Assembly (NCBI RefSeq): GCF_039969785.1
Contig: NZ_JBDVNC010000027.1
Location: 1-64,000, forward strand
Length of the DNA: 64,000 nt
Source of the DNA: Shimia sp039969785
GTDB lineage: Bacteria; Pseudomonadota; Alphaproteobacteria; Rhodobacterales; Rhodobacteraceae
Direction of reading: 5' to 3'
Made by a program: the position numbers and the translations under genes. Under the pieces are notes generated by a model. It had not been told where the DNA came from. It ran no database searches and worked only from the letters and a program-made list of their open reading frames with translations. The stretch's first letter is position 1. Each line of letters opens with the position of its first letter. Below are positions 1-8,087 of the stretch, in pieces.

Positions 1-75
1 CGTCTTGTCACCTCGCAGCGCTTCCAACGCCACTTTGGCCTTAAACTGATCTGTAAAGTTCCGGCGCTTTGCCAT
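1..75 (-). CDS. IS3-family transposase OrfA, N-terminal fragment
   Basis: Only the first 25 residues are in the window. They read MAKRRNFTDQFKAKVALEAL and continue RGDKT, a typical start of the helix-turn-helix OrfA protein of IS3 elements, which binds the terminal repeats and is fused by frameshift to the DDE domain of OrfB. The start ATG is at 75 on the minus strand. The gene continues beyond the window, so its integrity is unknown. Confidence 0.85.
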   Translation of the reverse strand, partial: MAKRRNFTDQFKAKVALEALRGDKT

Positions 76-141
76 TCTCGTATCCCTTCAAAGGTTTGGG
101 ATACTCCTTAGCCGACTGTCCGGTTTCCTGGGACCACTTCA
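1..141 (-). mobile_element. IS3-family insertion sequence, one end only
   Basis: The first 141 bases look like the 5' end of an IS3-type element read on the minus strand. The outer edge begins TGAAGTGGTCCCAGGAAACC (minus strand from 141), which fits the TG-starting, GC-rich terminal inverted repeats of IS3 elements. The transposase OrfA start codon follows about 65 bases inside. The rest of the element lies off the left edge, so the second inverted repeat and any target-site duplication cannot be seen. Confidence 0.8.
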
Positions 142-153
142 TACCACGATAGA

Positions 154-963
154 TTGACGTTATGGCTTGCCATTGCGTTCGCTGAATTGGAACCAGTGGA
201 AAAAAGTCCCTCAAACAACGAAGGCCGCAACCTTACCGGTGAGGATCATGATTTGCAAGATGTGGCCAAGGACATACTAGCCGATCTTTCTGAGGAAGAG
301 CTAGCGACATTGCTCAAGACCATTCGCTTGACAAAGATGGCATCTGCAAACGGCGATCTGCACGCAAAACTCATGCTCGCAGACTACTATGCTCATTCAC
401 AAAAAAACCCTGAAAAGGCACTTCCATATCTTCATGACGCCGCTTCTCTTGGGGACTATCAAGCAATTGATCAGCTCGACGATCTTTTCCAAACAGGTCT
501 GGTTTCTGAGGGTTGGACGCTGGCTTGGCTAGAGTCTTTGAAAGAGAAGGCAAACATCACAAGGGACTCAGAGTTAGAGTACCAGATTGGAAGGATATAC
601 AGCGAGGAGTTGGCCGGCGCAGAATACAACGCAGGAGTGGCTGCCCATTGGTTTGAACTGGCTTCGGACGACGATGATCACGGCAAGGCAGCCTTTGCGC
701 AGTCGCTGTTAAAAGGTGACGGCATCAGACGCGACGTGGCGCGTGCGCAGTCATTGATCAATGACATTCAAAGAGAAGGGACTCGGCAATGGGCCGAAAT
801 CGAGGTGGGAAAAATAATGCGCGAAACGACATTTCCAGAAAAAGATCGACTGCTGCCTGAAACGCAAGATTTGCTGAAAAGGTCCTTTGAAAGCCTGCGG
901 AAACGACGGCAGTGTCCTCTCGACATGTCCTGGGATGAATGTCGCGTTCGTCGTTCGTCATGA
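154..963 (+). CDS. SEL1-like repeat protein, possibly cut at its 5' end by the IS
   Basis: A 269-residue reading frame from a TTG codon. Two regions resemble Sel1/TPR-like repeats: residues about 65-105, with the A-LMLADYY and A-PYLHDAASLG pattern, and about 140-195, with YQIGRIYSEE, AAHWFELAS and LLKGDGIRRD. Such repeats normally make alpha-solenoid scaffolds for protein contacts. The frame is open leftwards across the IS edge at 141, only 13 bases before the TTG, and no good ribosome-binding site precedes it. The simplest reading is that the IS removed the true N-terminus or promoter. The short hydrophobic start (LWLAIAFA) is too weak to call a signal peptide. The specific function is unknown. 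Confidence 0.55.
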   Translation: MTLWLAIAFAELEPVEKSPSNNEGRNLTGEDHDLQDVAKDILADLSEEELATLLKTIRLTKMASANGDLHAKLMLADYYAHSQKNPEKALPYLHDAASLGDYQAIDQLDDLFQTGLVSEGWTLAWLESLKEKANITRDSELEYQIGRIYSEELAGAEYNAGVAAHWFELASDDDDHGKAAFAQSLLKGDGIRRDVARAQSLINDIQREGTRQWAEIEVGKIMRETTFPEKDRLLPETQDLLKRSFESLRKRRQCPLDMSWDECRVRRSS

Positions 964-999
964 ATACTTCCTCCACCCAAATCAGGGAATTTACAGGAA

Positions 1000-1336
1000 G
1001 TGTCCCGGGAGTCCGTACATATCTACAGCGCCGCCACAGCCCGTGCCCTCGAGGCCAAAATCGAAAAACTGGAAGCCCAAGCGGCGCTGATCTCGGAAAA
1101 CCTCTCCAAAACCAAGCCAAAACAAAAGGACTTCGACACAAGTTTTCGAACCGCGCTGGACTTCTTGGCAAACCCTTGGAAACTCTGGCAAACCGGACGC
1201 GATGACGACCGTCAAACCGTCCCGAAACTGGTTTTCGAAGCCCCAATCCCATATCGCCGGAATCAAGGCTTTCGAACCGCCAAAACCACCTTACCCTTCA
1301 AGGCCTCAGGCGATTTAGACGACGATGAAAGGGAAA
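1000..1336 (+). pseudogene. C-terminal remnant of a serine site-specific recombinase
   Basis: In frame after the SEL1-like gene, the sequence encodes a coiled-coil stretch (ALEAKIEKLEAQAALISENL) followed by LDFLANPWKLWQTGR and then a tail ending YRRNQGFRTAK and LPFKA. In my recollection this FLANPWKLW / RN-GFRT / LPFK order is the usual C-terminus of large phage- and island-type serine recombinases. The catalytic resolvase domain and the rest of the N-terminus are absent. The open frame continues into the tRNA-Ser gene, so its natural stop is lost or moved. The remnant lies against the 3' end of the tRNA, the usual place for an island integrase. Confidence 0.65.
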
Positions 1337-1426
1337 TGGCGGAGAGACAGGGATTCGAACCCTGGGAACCCGTGAAGGCTCAACGGTTTTCGAGACCGCC
1401 CCGTTCGACCACTCCGGCACCTCTCC
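1337..1426 (-). tRNA. tRNA-Ser (anticodon CGA)
   Basis: On the minus strand this 90-base sequence starts GGAGAGGTGCCGGAGTGGTC and ends in CTCTCCGCCA. It has a 7-bp acceptor stem, encoded CCA, the long variable arm of class II tRNAs, a GGTTCGAATCC T-arm and an anticodon loop CTCGAAA, giving anticodon CGA for UCG codons. Its 3' end faces the recombinase remnant. Confidence 0.95.
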
Positions 1427-1523
1427 GCGGGGATCTTGGTAAGGGCGTCGTTTAATGATGTTTGGAATCGGGTGCAAGGGTGATTTGCATTGTCTTCACG
1501 CAGAAAATGCCTAGCTTGAGACC

Positions 1524-2387
1524 ATGTATATAAAAACTCTTCTTGTCTCGGGTTTCTCCCGATTTCAATCTTTGGCTCTGGCCATATTCCTGACGGTCAC
1601 ATTTATGTTTGTTTCGGACCCTGCACGCAGCGCCGATCGTGAACAGGTGGCGGCCTTTCTTCAAGTGACCGGATTTGACGTGGCATTGGATTCAATTGCC
1701 ATGTCGGCCACATCTGCACCGGGTATGTTGGGATTGGAAGACGATGAGTTTGGCAGCCACTGGATGTTGCTTGCACAAACTGTGTTTGACACCAAAATCA
1801 TGCGCAAACGTGCAACCGATATTTTGGAAGCGACGCTGGACGAAGATTTGCTGGCGCATGCTGCCGGGTTCTATGCAAGCGAGTTGGGGCAATCGCTGGT
1901 TGAGGCTGAAAATGCGTCATATTTGATTGACGACGACATCAAGGACGCGGAGGGCGAACGGTTGTTGGCTGAACTGCAGGACAAGGACGATCCGCGCATT
2001 GATCTGTTTTCCCGGATGAGCCAGGCCATCGATCCCAATGATATCGGGACCCAGGCCATGACCGAAATACAGGTACGCTTTATTTTGGCCGCATCTTATG
2101 CCGGGGTGATCAGTTTGCGCGTGGATGAGGATGGATTGCGCGCCGCATTGGCGGAAAGCGCAGACGAAGTGGCGCGGGAAGTGGAAATCTCAGCATTGCA
2201 GAATTCGGCATATACCTATCATGATTTCACGCTTGAAGAGTTGACGGAATATACCGAGGCGCTTGAGAACCCGGATATGATGATCGTCTACGAATTGATG
2301 AATGCGGTCCATTTCGAGGTCATGTCGAACCGGTTTGAAGCGTTGGCCAAACGGCTGGGAGACCTGCAGCCAGAGCAGGAATTGTAA
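1524..2387 (+). CDS. Exported DUF2059-type protein
   Basis: A 287-residue protein with an N-terminal hydrophobic segment (about residues 16-31) and a likely signal-peptidase site after DPARSA near residue 37, so it should be periplasmic. The body is helical and acidic. It has the DUF2059-like arrangement of a helix pair around AAGFYASELGQSLVEAE, where the short FY...GQ motif is characteristic. The biochemical role of this family is not known. It stands alone between tRNA-Ser and a convergent gene. The start ATG at 1524 places the signal peptide correctly. Confidence 0.7.
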   Translation: MYIKTLLVSGFSRFQSLALAIFLTVTFMFVSDPARSADREQVAAFLQVTGFDVALDSIAMSATSAPGMLGLEDDEFGSHWMLLAQTVFDTKIMRKRATDILEATLDEDLLAHAAGFYASELGQSLVEAENASYLIDDDIKDAEGERLLAELQDKDDPRIDLFSRMSQAIDPNDIGTQAMTEIQVRFILAASYAGVISLRVDEDGLRAALAESADEVAREVEISALQNSAYTYHDFTLEELTEYTEALENPDMMIVYELMNAVHFEVMSNRFEALAKRLGDLQPEQEL

Positions 2388-2477
2388 AGGATTGAGCAAG
2401 GCCAACCGTAGGGTGCTCTTTCACCTTCTCGCAGATACTCCAAAAAAATCCACAGGCCGCAGGTTGCCTCGTTCCAG

Positions 2478-2924
2478 TTACGGTATCAAAATTGCGGCGC
2501 GTTCAAACATCGCGCTGTCGACACCCAGATCATCATATAGCAATTCGATCTCGACGGATTGAACCACGCCTTTGTCTAAGCTCAGATAAATCAATGCGTC
2601 ATCAGGAATTGCGTTGGGCTGGGCAATGTCCGCCGGGCATTCTGGGATTGGAAATTCCTGTATATCGCCCCCATTGATAGAATATTGAACACTATGCAGC
2701 CCGCATCGCCACGACAACAGATGCGTGAAATACACCAGATCTTGTCCGCCATATTCGCGCACCGCGACCCAATTACCTTTGGTGGCGGTCAGAATCGGAC
2801 GAATTTCTGTTGCCGTCATAAATTTCCCGGTGGGCGTTTGATCCTCCGCGATACGTGTCTCACCCGCTGTGGCAATTCCTGCCGGGCTGATGCAGATTGC
2901 AGCAACTAATCCAAAAAATCTCAT
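2478..2924 (-). CDS. Small exported protein of unknown function
   Basis: Starting at the ATG at 2924 gives 148 residues with a signal peptide (MRFFGLVAAICISPAGIATA, cleavage before GE). A purine-rich AAAGGGA ribosome-binding site lies about 7 bases upstream. Longer versions of the frame would bury this signal. The mature part has two cysteines (in SWRCGLHS and IPECPAD), which could form a periplasmic disulfide, and an acidic C-terminus. I recognise no family. It is divergent from the glycosyltransferase-like gene at 3047 and convergent with the DUF2059 gene. Confidence 0.7.
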   Translation of the reverse strand: MRFFGLVAAICISPAGIATAGETRIAEDQTPTGKFMTATEIRPILTATKGNWVAVREYGGQDLVYFTHLLSWRCGLHSVQYSINGGDIQEFPIPECPADIAQPNAIPDDALIYLSLDKGVVQSVEIELLYDDLGVDSAMFERAAILIP

Positions 2925-3046
2925 CCCATTTCCCTTTCGCAAAGGACGCGCGACACATGATTGCCAAAACAAGGCGGATCCAACCTTTCGCCTGACCAGC
3001 AAGCGTCCTATAGTCAACTCAGCTATCGTGCAGGGCAGCAGGCGAA

Positions 3047-4051
3047 ATGGCAAGAACAGCGCAAAATACCAGAAATTTCAACGTCGTGATCGTTGGCCAA
3101 TCCGGTCGGCTTCAATACGAAGCGGTTCTTTTTGCCGCATCTTTGCGCGAAATGTCCCCCGGTTTTTCCGGCCGCTTGTTTGTCGTCGAGCCTCAGCCAG
3201 GCGATCGCTGGGAAAAGAACCCGCGCATGTCCAACCCGGATGTGCGTGCATTGCTGGAACAATTTGACGCCGAAATTTTGCCGTTTGAAAACCGGCTCTT
3301 TGGTCAATCCTATCCTGAAGGCAACAAGATCGAACTGCTGTCCGCCTTGCCCAGGGGTGAACCGTTTGTGTTTTTTGATACCGACACGCTGATCACCGGC
3401 GATCTCAATGCGGTTCCGTTCGACTTTGATCGCCCTTCAGCCTCGCTCAAAGTTGAAGGTACGTGGCCTCAGCTCGAACTATACGGCCCCGGATACACCG
3501 AAATCTGGAAATCGCTTTATGACAAGTTTGGACTGGATTTTGAAAGCACACTGGATCTGTCCCAGCCGGATGAATACTGGCGCCGGTACCTCTATTTTAA
3601 TGCAGGATTCTTCTATTATCGCTGCCCACATGAGTTTGGGACAAGGTTCGCAGAATATGCCAATGCGATCCGCAACGACCCACCACCAGAATTGGTGTGT
3701 CAGCAAATGACACCGTGGCTGGATCAGGTGGCGCTGCCACTGGTGATCCGGTCTTTTGGCGGCGGTCGCGACGCATTGCCACCCGGTTTTCTGGATGGCG
3801 ATGTCAGCTGTCACTATCGGGTACTGCCGCTGCTATATGCACGTGAAAACGATCGTGTTGTCGAAGTGCTGGAACAGGTCTCTTCTCCACATCGGGTCAA
3901 AAAGGTGCTCAAACAATATGATCCGTTTAAGCGCATGATCTACCAGAGGCGAGGCCACAAAACGCGCGCGCTGTTTGATCGTGATTTCCTGCCCCGGCGC
4001 GAACAGGTCATTCGCAACACGATCCGCAAAAATGGTTTTTGGATGCGCTGA
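3047..4051 (+). CDS. Glycosyltransferase-like protein (GT-A fold, DxD motif)
   Basis: A 334-residue cytosolic protein with no signal peptide. It starts with a beta-strand/loop pattern typical of nucleotide-sugar binding (FNVVIVGQSGRLQYEA). About residues 100-112 it has PFVFFDTDTLI, a DxD motif that would hold the metal and sugar nucleotide in GT-A transferases. Later it carries YFNAGFFYYR and a WLDQVALP motif, which resemble the acceptor-side region of GT8-like enzymes. Donor and acceptor are unknown. The gene is single, with aspartokinase 106 bases downstream, so the context does not help. Confidence 0.65.
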   Translation: MARTAQNTRNFNVVIVGQSGRLQYEAVLFAASLREMSPGFSGRLFVVEPQPGDRWEKNPRMSNPDVRALLEQFDAEILPFENRLFGQSYPEGNKIELLSALPRGEPFVFFDTDTLITGDLNAVPFDFDRPSASLKVEGTWPQLELYGPGYTEIWKSLYDKFGLDFESTLDLSQPDEYWRRYLYFNAGFFYYRCPHEFGTRFAEYANAIRNDPPPELVCQQMTPWLDQVALPLVIRSFGGGRDALPPGFLDGDVSCHYRVLPLLYARENDRVVEVLEQVSSPHRVKKVLKQYDPFKRMIYQRRGHKTRALFDRDFLPRREQVIRNTIRKNGFWMR

Positions 4052-4157
4052 TTCCGGCGCGCCTCGCAATTGCATTACGCTGCGACAAGCGACCTCGCTT
4101 GCACCTAATCGCGCAAGCGCGTAAACCGCGCGCAATCAAACGCGCCAAGGAAGAGCA

Positions 4158-5396
4158 ATGCCTGTTCTCGTGATGAAATTCGGCGGCACCTCAGTCGCCA
4201 ACCCAGACCGCATCCGCCGTGCCGCCAAACGCATTGGTGTTGAAGTGGCCAAAGGCTATGACGTGATCGTCATCGTCTCCGCCATGTCTGGTCAGACCAA
4301 CAAACTGGTCGGCTATGTCGAAGAAACCTCGCCCCTGTTTGATGCCCGTGAATATGACGCGGTGGTATCGTCGGGGGAAAATGTTACCGCTGGGCTGATG
4401 GCGCTGACGCTTCAGGAAATGGACGTACCTGCACGCAGTTGGCAGGGTTGGCAGGTTCCGTTGCTCACCACGTCCGCGCATTCTCAGGCCCGAATCGAAG
4501 AAATTCCGACCGAAAATATCACCGCCAAATTTGACGAAGGTATGCGCGTTGCCGTGGTGGCCGGATTTCAGGGCATCAGCCCCGAGGGCCGCATTACTAC
4601 GCTGGGCCGGGGGGGATCAGACACCACGGCGGTTGCGTTTGCCGCCGCCTTTGGCGCCGAGCGTTGTGACATTTATACTGACGTGGACGGGGTCTACACG
4701 ACTGATCCTCGCATTTGCGAAAAAGCACGCAAACTTGATAAAATTGCGTTTGAGGAAATGTTGGAACTGGCCTCGCTCGGGGCCAAGGTTCTGCAAACAC
4801 GCTCGGTCGAACTGGCCATGCGGTACAAAGTAAAACTGCGGGTGCTTAGCTCGTTCGAAGAACAATCCGACGAGGCCGGGACGCTGGTCTGCGATGAGGA
4901 GGAAATCATGGAAAGCAACGTAGTTTCAGGTGTCGCCTACAGCCGTGACGAAGCCAAGATGACTCTGGTCTCGGTGGCTGACCGCCCCGGAATCGCTTCG
5001 ATCATTTTCGGCTGTCTCAGCGAATCAGGTGTGAACGTCGATATGATCGTTCAGAACATTTCCGAAGACGGTCGTACCGATATGACGTTCTCGTTGCCCA
5101 CTGAACAAGTCAAACGCGCCGAAAAAGCGCTGGCCGAGTTGAAGAATTCGGGCGGTTTGAACTTTGCAGACCTGATCACTGATCTGGACGTTGCTAAAAT
5201 CTCGGTTGTCGGAATCGGTATGCGCTCACAATCGGGGGTTGCAGCTAAGATGTTCAGGGTGCTGTCTGATGACGGCGTGAACATTAAGGTCATTACGACA
5301 TCGGAAATCAAAATTTCCGTACTTGTTGATCGAAAATACATGGAACTTGCGGTCCAAGCCCTGCATGATGCCTTCGAACTTGAGAAAGCGGCCTGA
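4158..5396 (+). CDS. lysC: Aspartate kinase
   Basis: A 412-residue aspartokinase, the first step of lysine, threonine and methionine synthesis (aspartate plus ATP to aspartyl phosphate). The N-terminus MPVLVMKFGGTSV is the amino-acid kinase signature, and TLGRGGSDTTAVA at about residues 150-165 is the nucleotide-binding loop. Residues about 265-410 form two ACT domains (DRPGIASIIF and KISVVGIGMRSQSGVA), which give allosteric feedback inhibition by end products. The length matches monofunctional LysC. A GGAAGAG ribosome-binding site precedes the ATG. It is followed after 58 bases by ptsP, a neighbour pairing I recall from related genomes. Confidence 0.95.
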   Translation: MPVLVMKFGGTSVANPDRIRRAAKRIGVEVAKGYDVIVIVSAMSGQTNKLVGYVEETSPLFDAREYDAVVSSGENVTAGLMALTLQEMDVPARSWQGWQVPLLTTSAHSQARIEEIPTENITAKFDEGMRVAVVAGFQGISPEGRITTLGRGGSDTTAVAFAAAFGAERCDIYTDVDGVYTTDPRICEKARKLDKIAFEEMLELASLGAKVLQTRSVELAMRYKVKLRVLSSFEEQSDEAGTLVCDEEEIMESNVVSGVAYSRDEAKMTLVSVADRPGIASIIFGCLSESGVNVDMIVQNISEDGRTDMTFSLPTEQVKRAEKALAELKNSGGLNFADLITDLDVAKISVVGIGMRSQSGVAAKMFRVLSDDGVNIKVITTSEIKISVLVDRKYMELAVQALHDAFELEKAA

Positions 5397-5454
5397 TCGA
5401 TTTCGCCCTTCTGGCGAAACCGCTGAACGGGCGCAATGCAATTGATGGGCGAAC

Positions 5455-7698
5455 ATGGCTGAAAGAACAGACTCCGAAAGCCGAAAGCTGCTTGGCCGTT
5501 TGCGCGACGCATTGGCCGAAGATACGGCAGGCCAGGAACGGCTGGACCGGATCACGCATCTGATCGCAACCTCGATGGGCAGCGAAGTGTGCTCTATCTA
5601 TCTGTTTCGCGATGAAGAAACGCTTGAGCTGTGTGCCACCGAAGGCCTGAACGCCGACTCGGTGCACAAAACACGCCTGCGAGTCGGTGAAGGTCTGGTC
5701 GGCCAGGTAGCCCGCACGTCGCGCATCGTCAATTCCGATGATGCTCCGGCGGAAAAAGGGTTCCGCTATATGCCGGAAACTGGCGAAGAGATTTATTCCA
5801 GCTTTTGCGGCGTTCCAATCCAGCGTCTGGGAGACAATCTGGGCGTTTTGGTTGTTCAGTCCAAAGAAGCGCGCAATTTCTCGGCTGACGAGGTTTACGC
5901 TTTGGAAGTCGTCGCCATGGTTTTGGCCGAAATGACCGAGCTGGGGGCCTTTGTCGGCGAAGGTGCGGCCATGACTGCCCTGCATCAACAGGCTGTGGTC
6001 TTCAAAGGCGGTAGTGCTCAGGAAGGCGCCGCCGAGGGTCATGTGTGGTTGCATGAACCCCGTGTTGTTATCACGAACCTTGTGGCCGACGATCCTGAGA
6101 CCGAGCTTAGCCGTTTGTCAGACGCGGTTGAAGAATTGCGCGTCGGGGTCGACAAAATGCTGGCCGGTGCTGCGCGGGGCGACAAGGAACAGCTCGAAGT
6201 CCTTGAGGCTTATCGCATGTTTGCAAACTCCAAGGGCTGGATGAAGCGTATGGAGCAGGACATCTCGCGTGGGCTGTCCGCCGAGGCAGCGGTGGAGAAA
6301 GAACAATCCACGGCGCGTGCGCGGATGGAACAAGTTACAGATGCCTATCTGCGCGAACGGCTGCATGACCTTGATGATCTGTCTAACCGTCTGCTGCGAA
6401 TTCTGACCGGGCAGGGGGCGCAAACTGGTGCTGATCTACCCGCCGATCCAATTTTGATCGCGCGCAATATTGGCCCTGGCGAGTTGCTGGAATATGGCCG
6501 TTCTCTGCGTGGCATTGTGCTTGAAGAAGGCTCAGTTGGCAGTCACGCCGCGATCGTGGCCCGCGCGCTGGCCATTCCGCTGGTGATTCACGCAGACCGT
6601 ATCACGACCGAGGCGCTGAATGGCGACCATATCCTGGTTGATGGTGATCAGGGACAAGTGCACCTGCGCCCGGATGACAACGTTGTCAGCGCCTTTCGCG
6701 ACAAGATCGCAATGGCCGCAGATGCTCAGGAACGCTATGCGTCGATCCGCGATAAACCGGCAAAGTCGCGCGATGGGATCACCATTGCCCTGCACATGAA
6801 CGCTGGCTTGATGGCCGACCTGCCCAGTCTGCCCAGCTCTGGCGCAGAAGGCGTCGGTCTGTTCCGCACCGAATTGCAGTTTCTGGTGCGCAACACGATG
6901 CCAAAGCGCACGGAACTGGCCCAACAATACAGCAACGTGATTAAAGCAGCGCAAGGCAAACGCGTGGTGTTTCGAACCCTTGATATAGGCTCGGACAAAG
7001 TGCTGCCCTATATGGCGCGCGAAGACGAACCCAACCCGGCGCTTGGCTGGCGGGCTGTTCGGGTCGCGTTGGACAAACCCGGCGTGATGCGCATGCAGCT
7101 GCAGGCGCTTTTGCGGGCGGCAAACGGACGTCCATTAACTGTCATGTTCCCCTTTATTGCCCAGCATGATGAATACCGCGCAGCGCGGGCTGAAATGGAC
7201 AAGGCGCTGGAACGAGAGAGAATTCTGGGGCACCCTCTGCCATCTGACCTGCAGGTGGGCGCAATGCTGGAAACTCCGTCCCTTGCGTTTGCACCACAAA
7301 CCTTTTTTGAAGAAGTCGATTTCTTGTCGATTGGCGGCAATGATCTGAAACAGTTCTTTTTTGCAGCTGACCGGGAAAACGAACGCGTCCGACGCCGCTA
7401 TGACACGCTGAATGTCAGCTTTTTGACGTTTCTTGAGGGCATCGTGAACCGCTGCCTATCCACAAATACCCCCCTTAGCTTTTGTGGCGAAGACGCAGGC
7501 CGCCCGATCGAAGCAGTTTGTCTTGCGGCAATGGGCTTGCGACATCTGTCCATGCGTCCCGCCTCAATCGGGCCGGTCAAAAGCCTGATGAGACGGGTCA
7601 ACCTGAACGAAGTACGTCAAGTGATCAGCGATGCGCGCGAAGCGGGCGACCAAACTGTGCGCCCCGCCGTGATGGAATATCTGCGCTCTTCTAGCTAA
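5455..7698 (+). CDS. ptsP: Nitrogen-PTS enzyme I (PtsP)
   Basis: A 747-residue phosphoenolpyruvate-protein phosphotransferase of the nitrogen-related PTS. An N-terminal GAF domain (about residues 25-160) precedes the enzyme I body, and that combination defines PtsP rather than sugar-PTS enzyme I. The phospho-accepting histidine is His364 in SVGSHAAIVARAL. The PEP-binding barrel shows GVGLFRTELQFL and the C-terminal LSIGGNDLKQFF and SFCGEDAG motifs. It would pass phosphate from PEP to NPr and EIIA-Ntr, linking carbon and nitrogen status to potassium, phosphate or envelope control. The GAF domain is the likely sensor of glutamine or other small molecules. Confidence 0.93.
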   Translation: MAERTDSESRKLLGRLRDALAEDTAGQERLDRITHLIATSMGSEVCSIYLFRDEETLELCATEGLNADSVHKTRLRVGEGLVGQVARTSRIVNSDDAPAEKGFRYMPETGEEIYSSFCGVPIQRLGDNLGVLVVQSKEARNFSADEVYALEVVAMVLAEMTELGAFVGEGAAMTALHQQAVVFKGGSAQEGAAEGHVWLHEPRVVITNLVADDPETELSRLSDAVEELRVGVDKMLAGAARGDKEQLEVLEAYRMFANSKGWMKRMEQDISRGLSAEAAVEKEQSTARARMEQVTDAYLRERLHDLDDLSNRLLRILTGQGAQTGADLPADPILIARNIGPGELLEYGRSLRGIVLEEGSVGSHAAIVARALAIPLVIHADRITTEALNGDHILVDGDQGQVHLRPDDNVVSAFRDKIAMAADAQERYASIRDKPAKSRDGITIALHMNAGLMADLPSLPSSGAEGVGLFRTELQFLVRNTMPKRTELAQQYSNVIKAAQGKRVVFRTLDIGSDKVLPYMAREDEPNPALGWRAVRVALDKPGVMRMQLQALLRAANGRPLTVMFPFIAQHDEYRAARAEMDKALERERILGHPLPSDLQVGAMLETPSLAFAPQTFFEEVDFLSIGGNDLKQFFFAADRENERVRRRYDTLNVSFLTFLEGIVNRCLSTNTPLSFCGEDAGRPIEAVCLAAMGLRHLSMRPASIGPVKSLMRRVNLNEVRQVISDAREAGDQTVRPAVMEYLRSSS

Positions 7699-7755
7699 AC
7701 AGCTTTAGAAAGGTTTGCGCTGAAAGCATTGACCGTTCGTCACAACGCTCATCCG

Positions 7756-7780
7756 AGATTGCAAAACAAGATTGCAAAAC
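7756..7780. repeat. 12-bp tandem direct repeat
   Basis: AGATTGCAAAAC occurs at 7756-7767 and again at 7769-7780, separated by a single base. A 13-bp period is close to one helical turn plus two bases. It could be a paired protein-binding site or simple slippage. Confidence 0.7.
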
Positions 7781-7804
7781 CGACAAATGGCCCATTGACG
7801 GATG

Positions 7805-7827
7805 GGGCATTTCCATCGGAAATGCCC
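7805..7827. repeat. Perfect 10-bp inverted repeat with 3-base centre
   Basis: GGGCATTTCC, then ATC, then GGAAATGCCC. As RNA it would fold into a tight hairpin on either strand. As DNA it is a classic dimeric-regulator operator shape. There is no T-run on either side, so it is not a standard rho-independent terminator. Confidence 0.75.
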
Positions 7828-8087
7828 TGCCGGGCAATGGATCGCGGTAGTGACGCGGATTGGGTTCGCAGGTAGAAAGATTAACTCTGATATCATAGCC
7901 ACCGGATAGACCAGAGGCGCAGCTTAAGACTTCGTGTCTGCTTCGCCCAAACCGCAATTGATCTAGTTGGCACATTACCCGCTTGGGACGTTATTGGAAT
8001 GGACGGCGGATAAAAGGCTAAACATCCAGCGGGATTCTGTGAAAATGTAGATCACAACGCTCCACCTAAAGAAGACAGGACCTCATA

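Larger units (their letters stand above)
7699..8087 (+). other. Intergenic region with direct and inverted repeats
   Basis: I see no convincing gene in these 389 bases between ptsP and the aldo/keto reductase. They hold a 12-bp direct repeat and a perfect 10-bp inverted repeat, listed separately. The aldo/keto reductase ribosome-binding site lies near the right end (AAGACAGGA at about 8073-8081). No strong terminator for ptsP is visible unless the inverted repeat acts as one, and it lacks a T-run. Confidence 0.5.

Noticed and set aside
1000..1455. A 151-codon frame that includes the tRNA-Ser region
   Set aside because: The last third is the translated tRNA gene. Only the part up to 1336 resembles a recombinase, so it is listed as a remnant.
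7691..7975. Minus-strand ORF of 94 codons after ptsP
   Set aside because: It overlaps the palindrome and direct repeats, has no good ribosome-binding site and an unnatural composition, and resembles no family.
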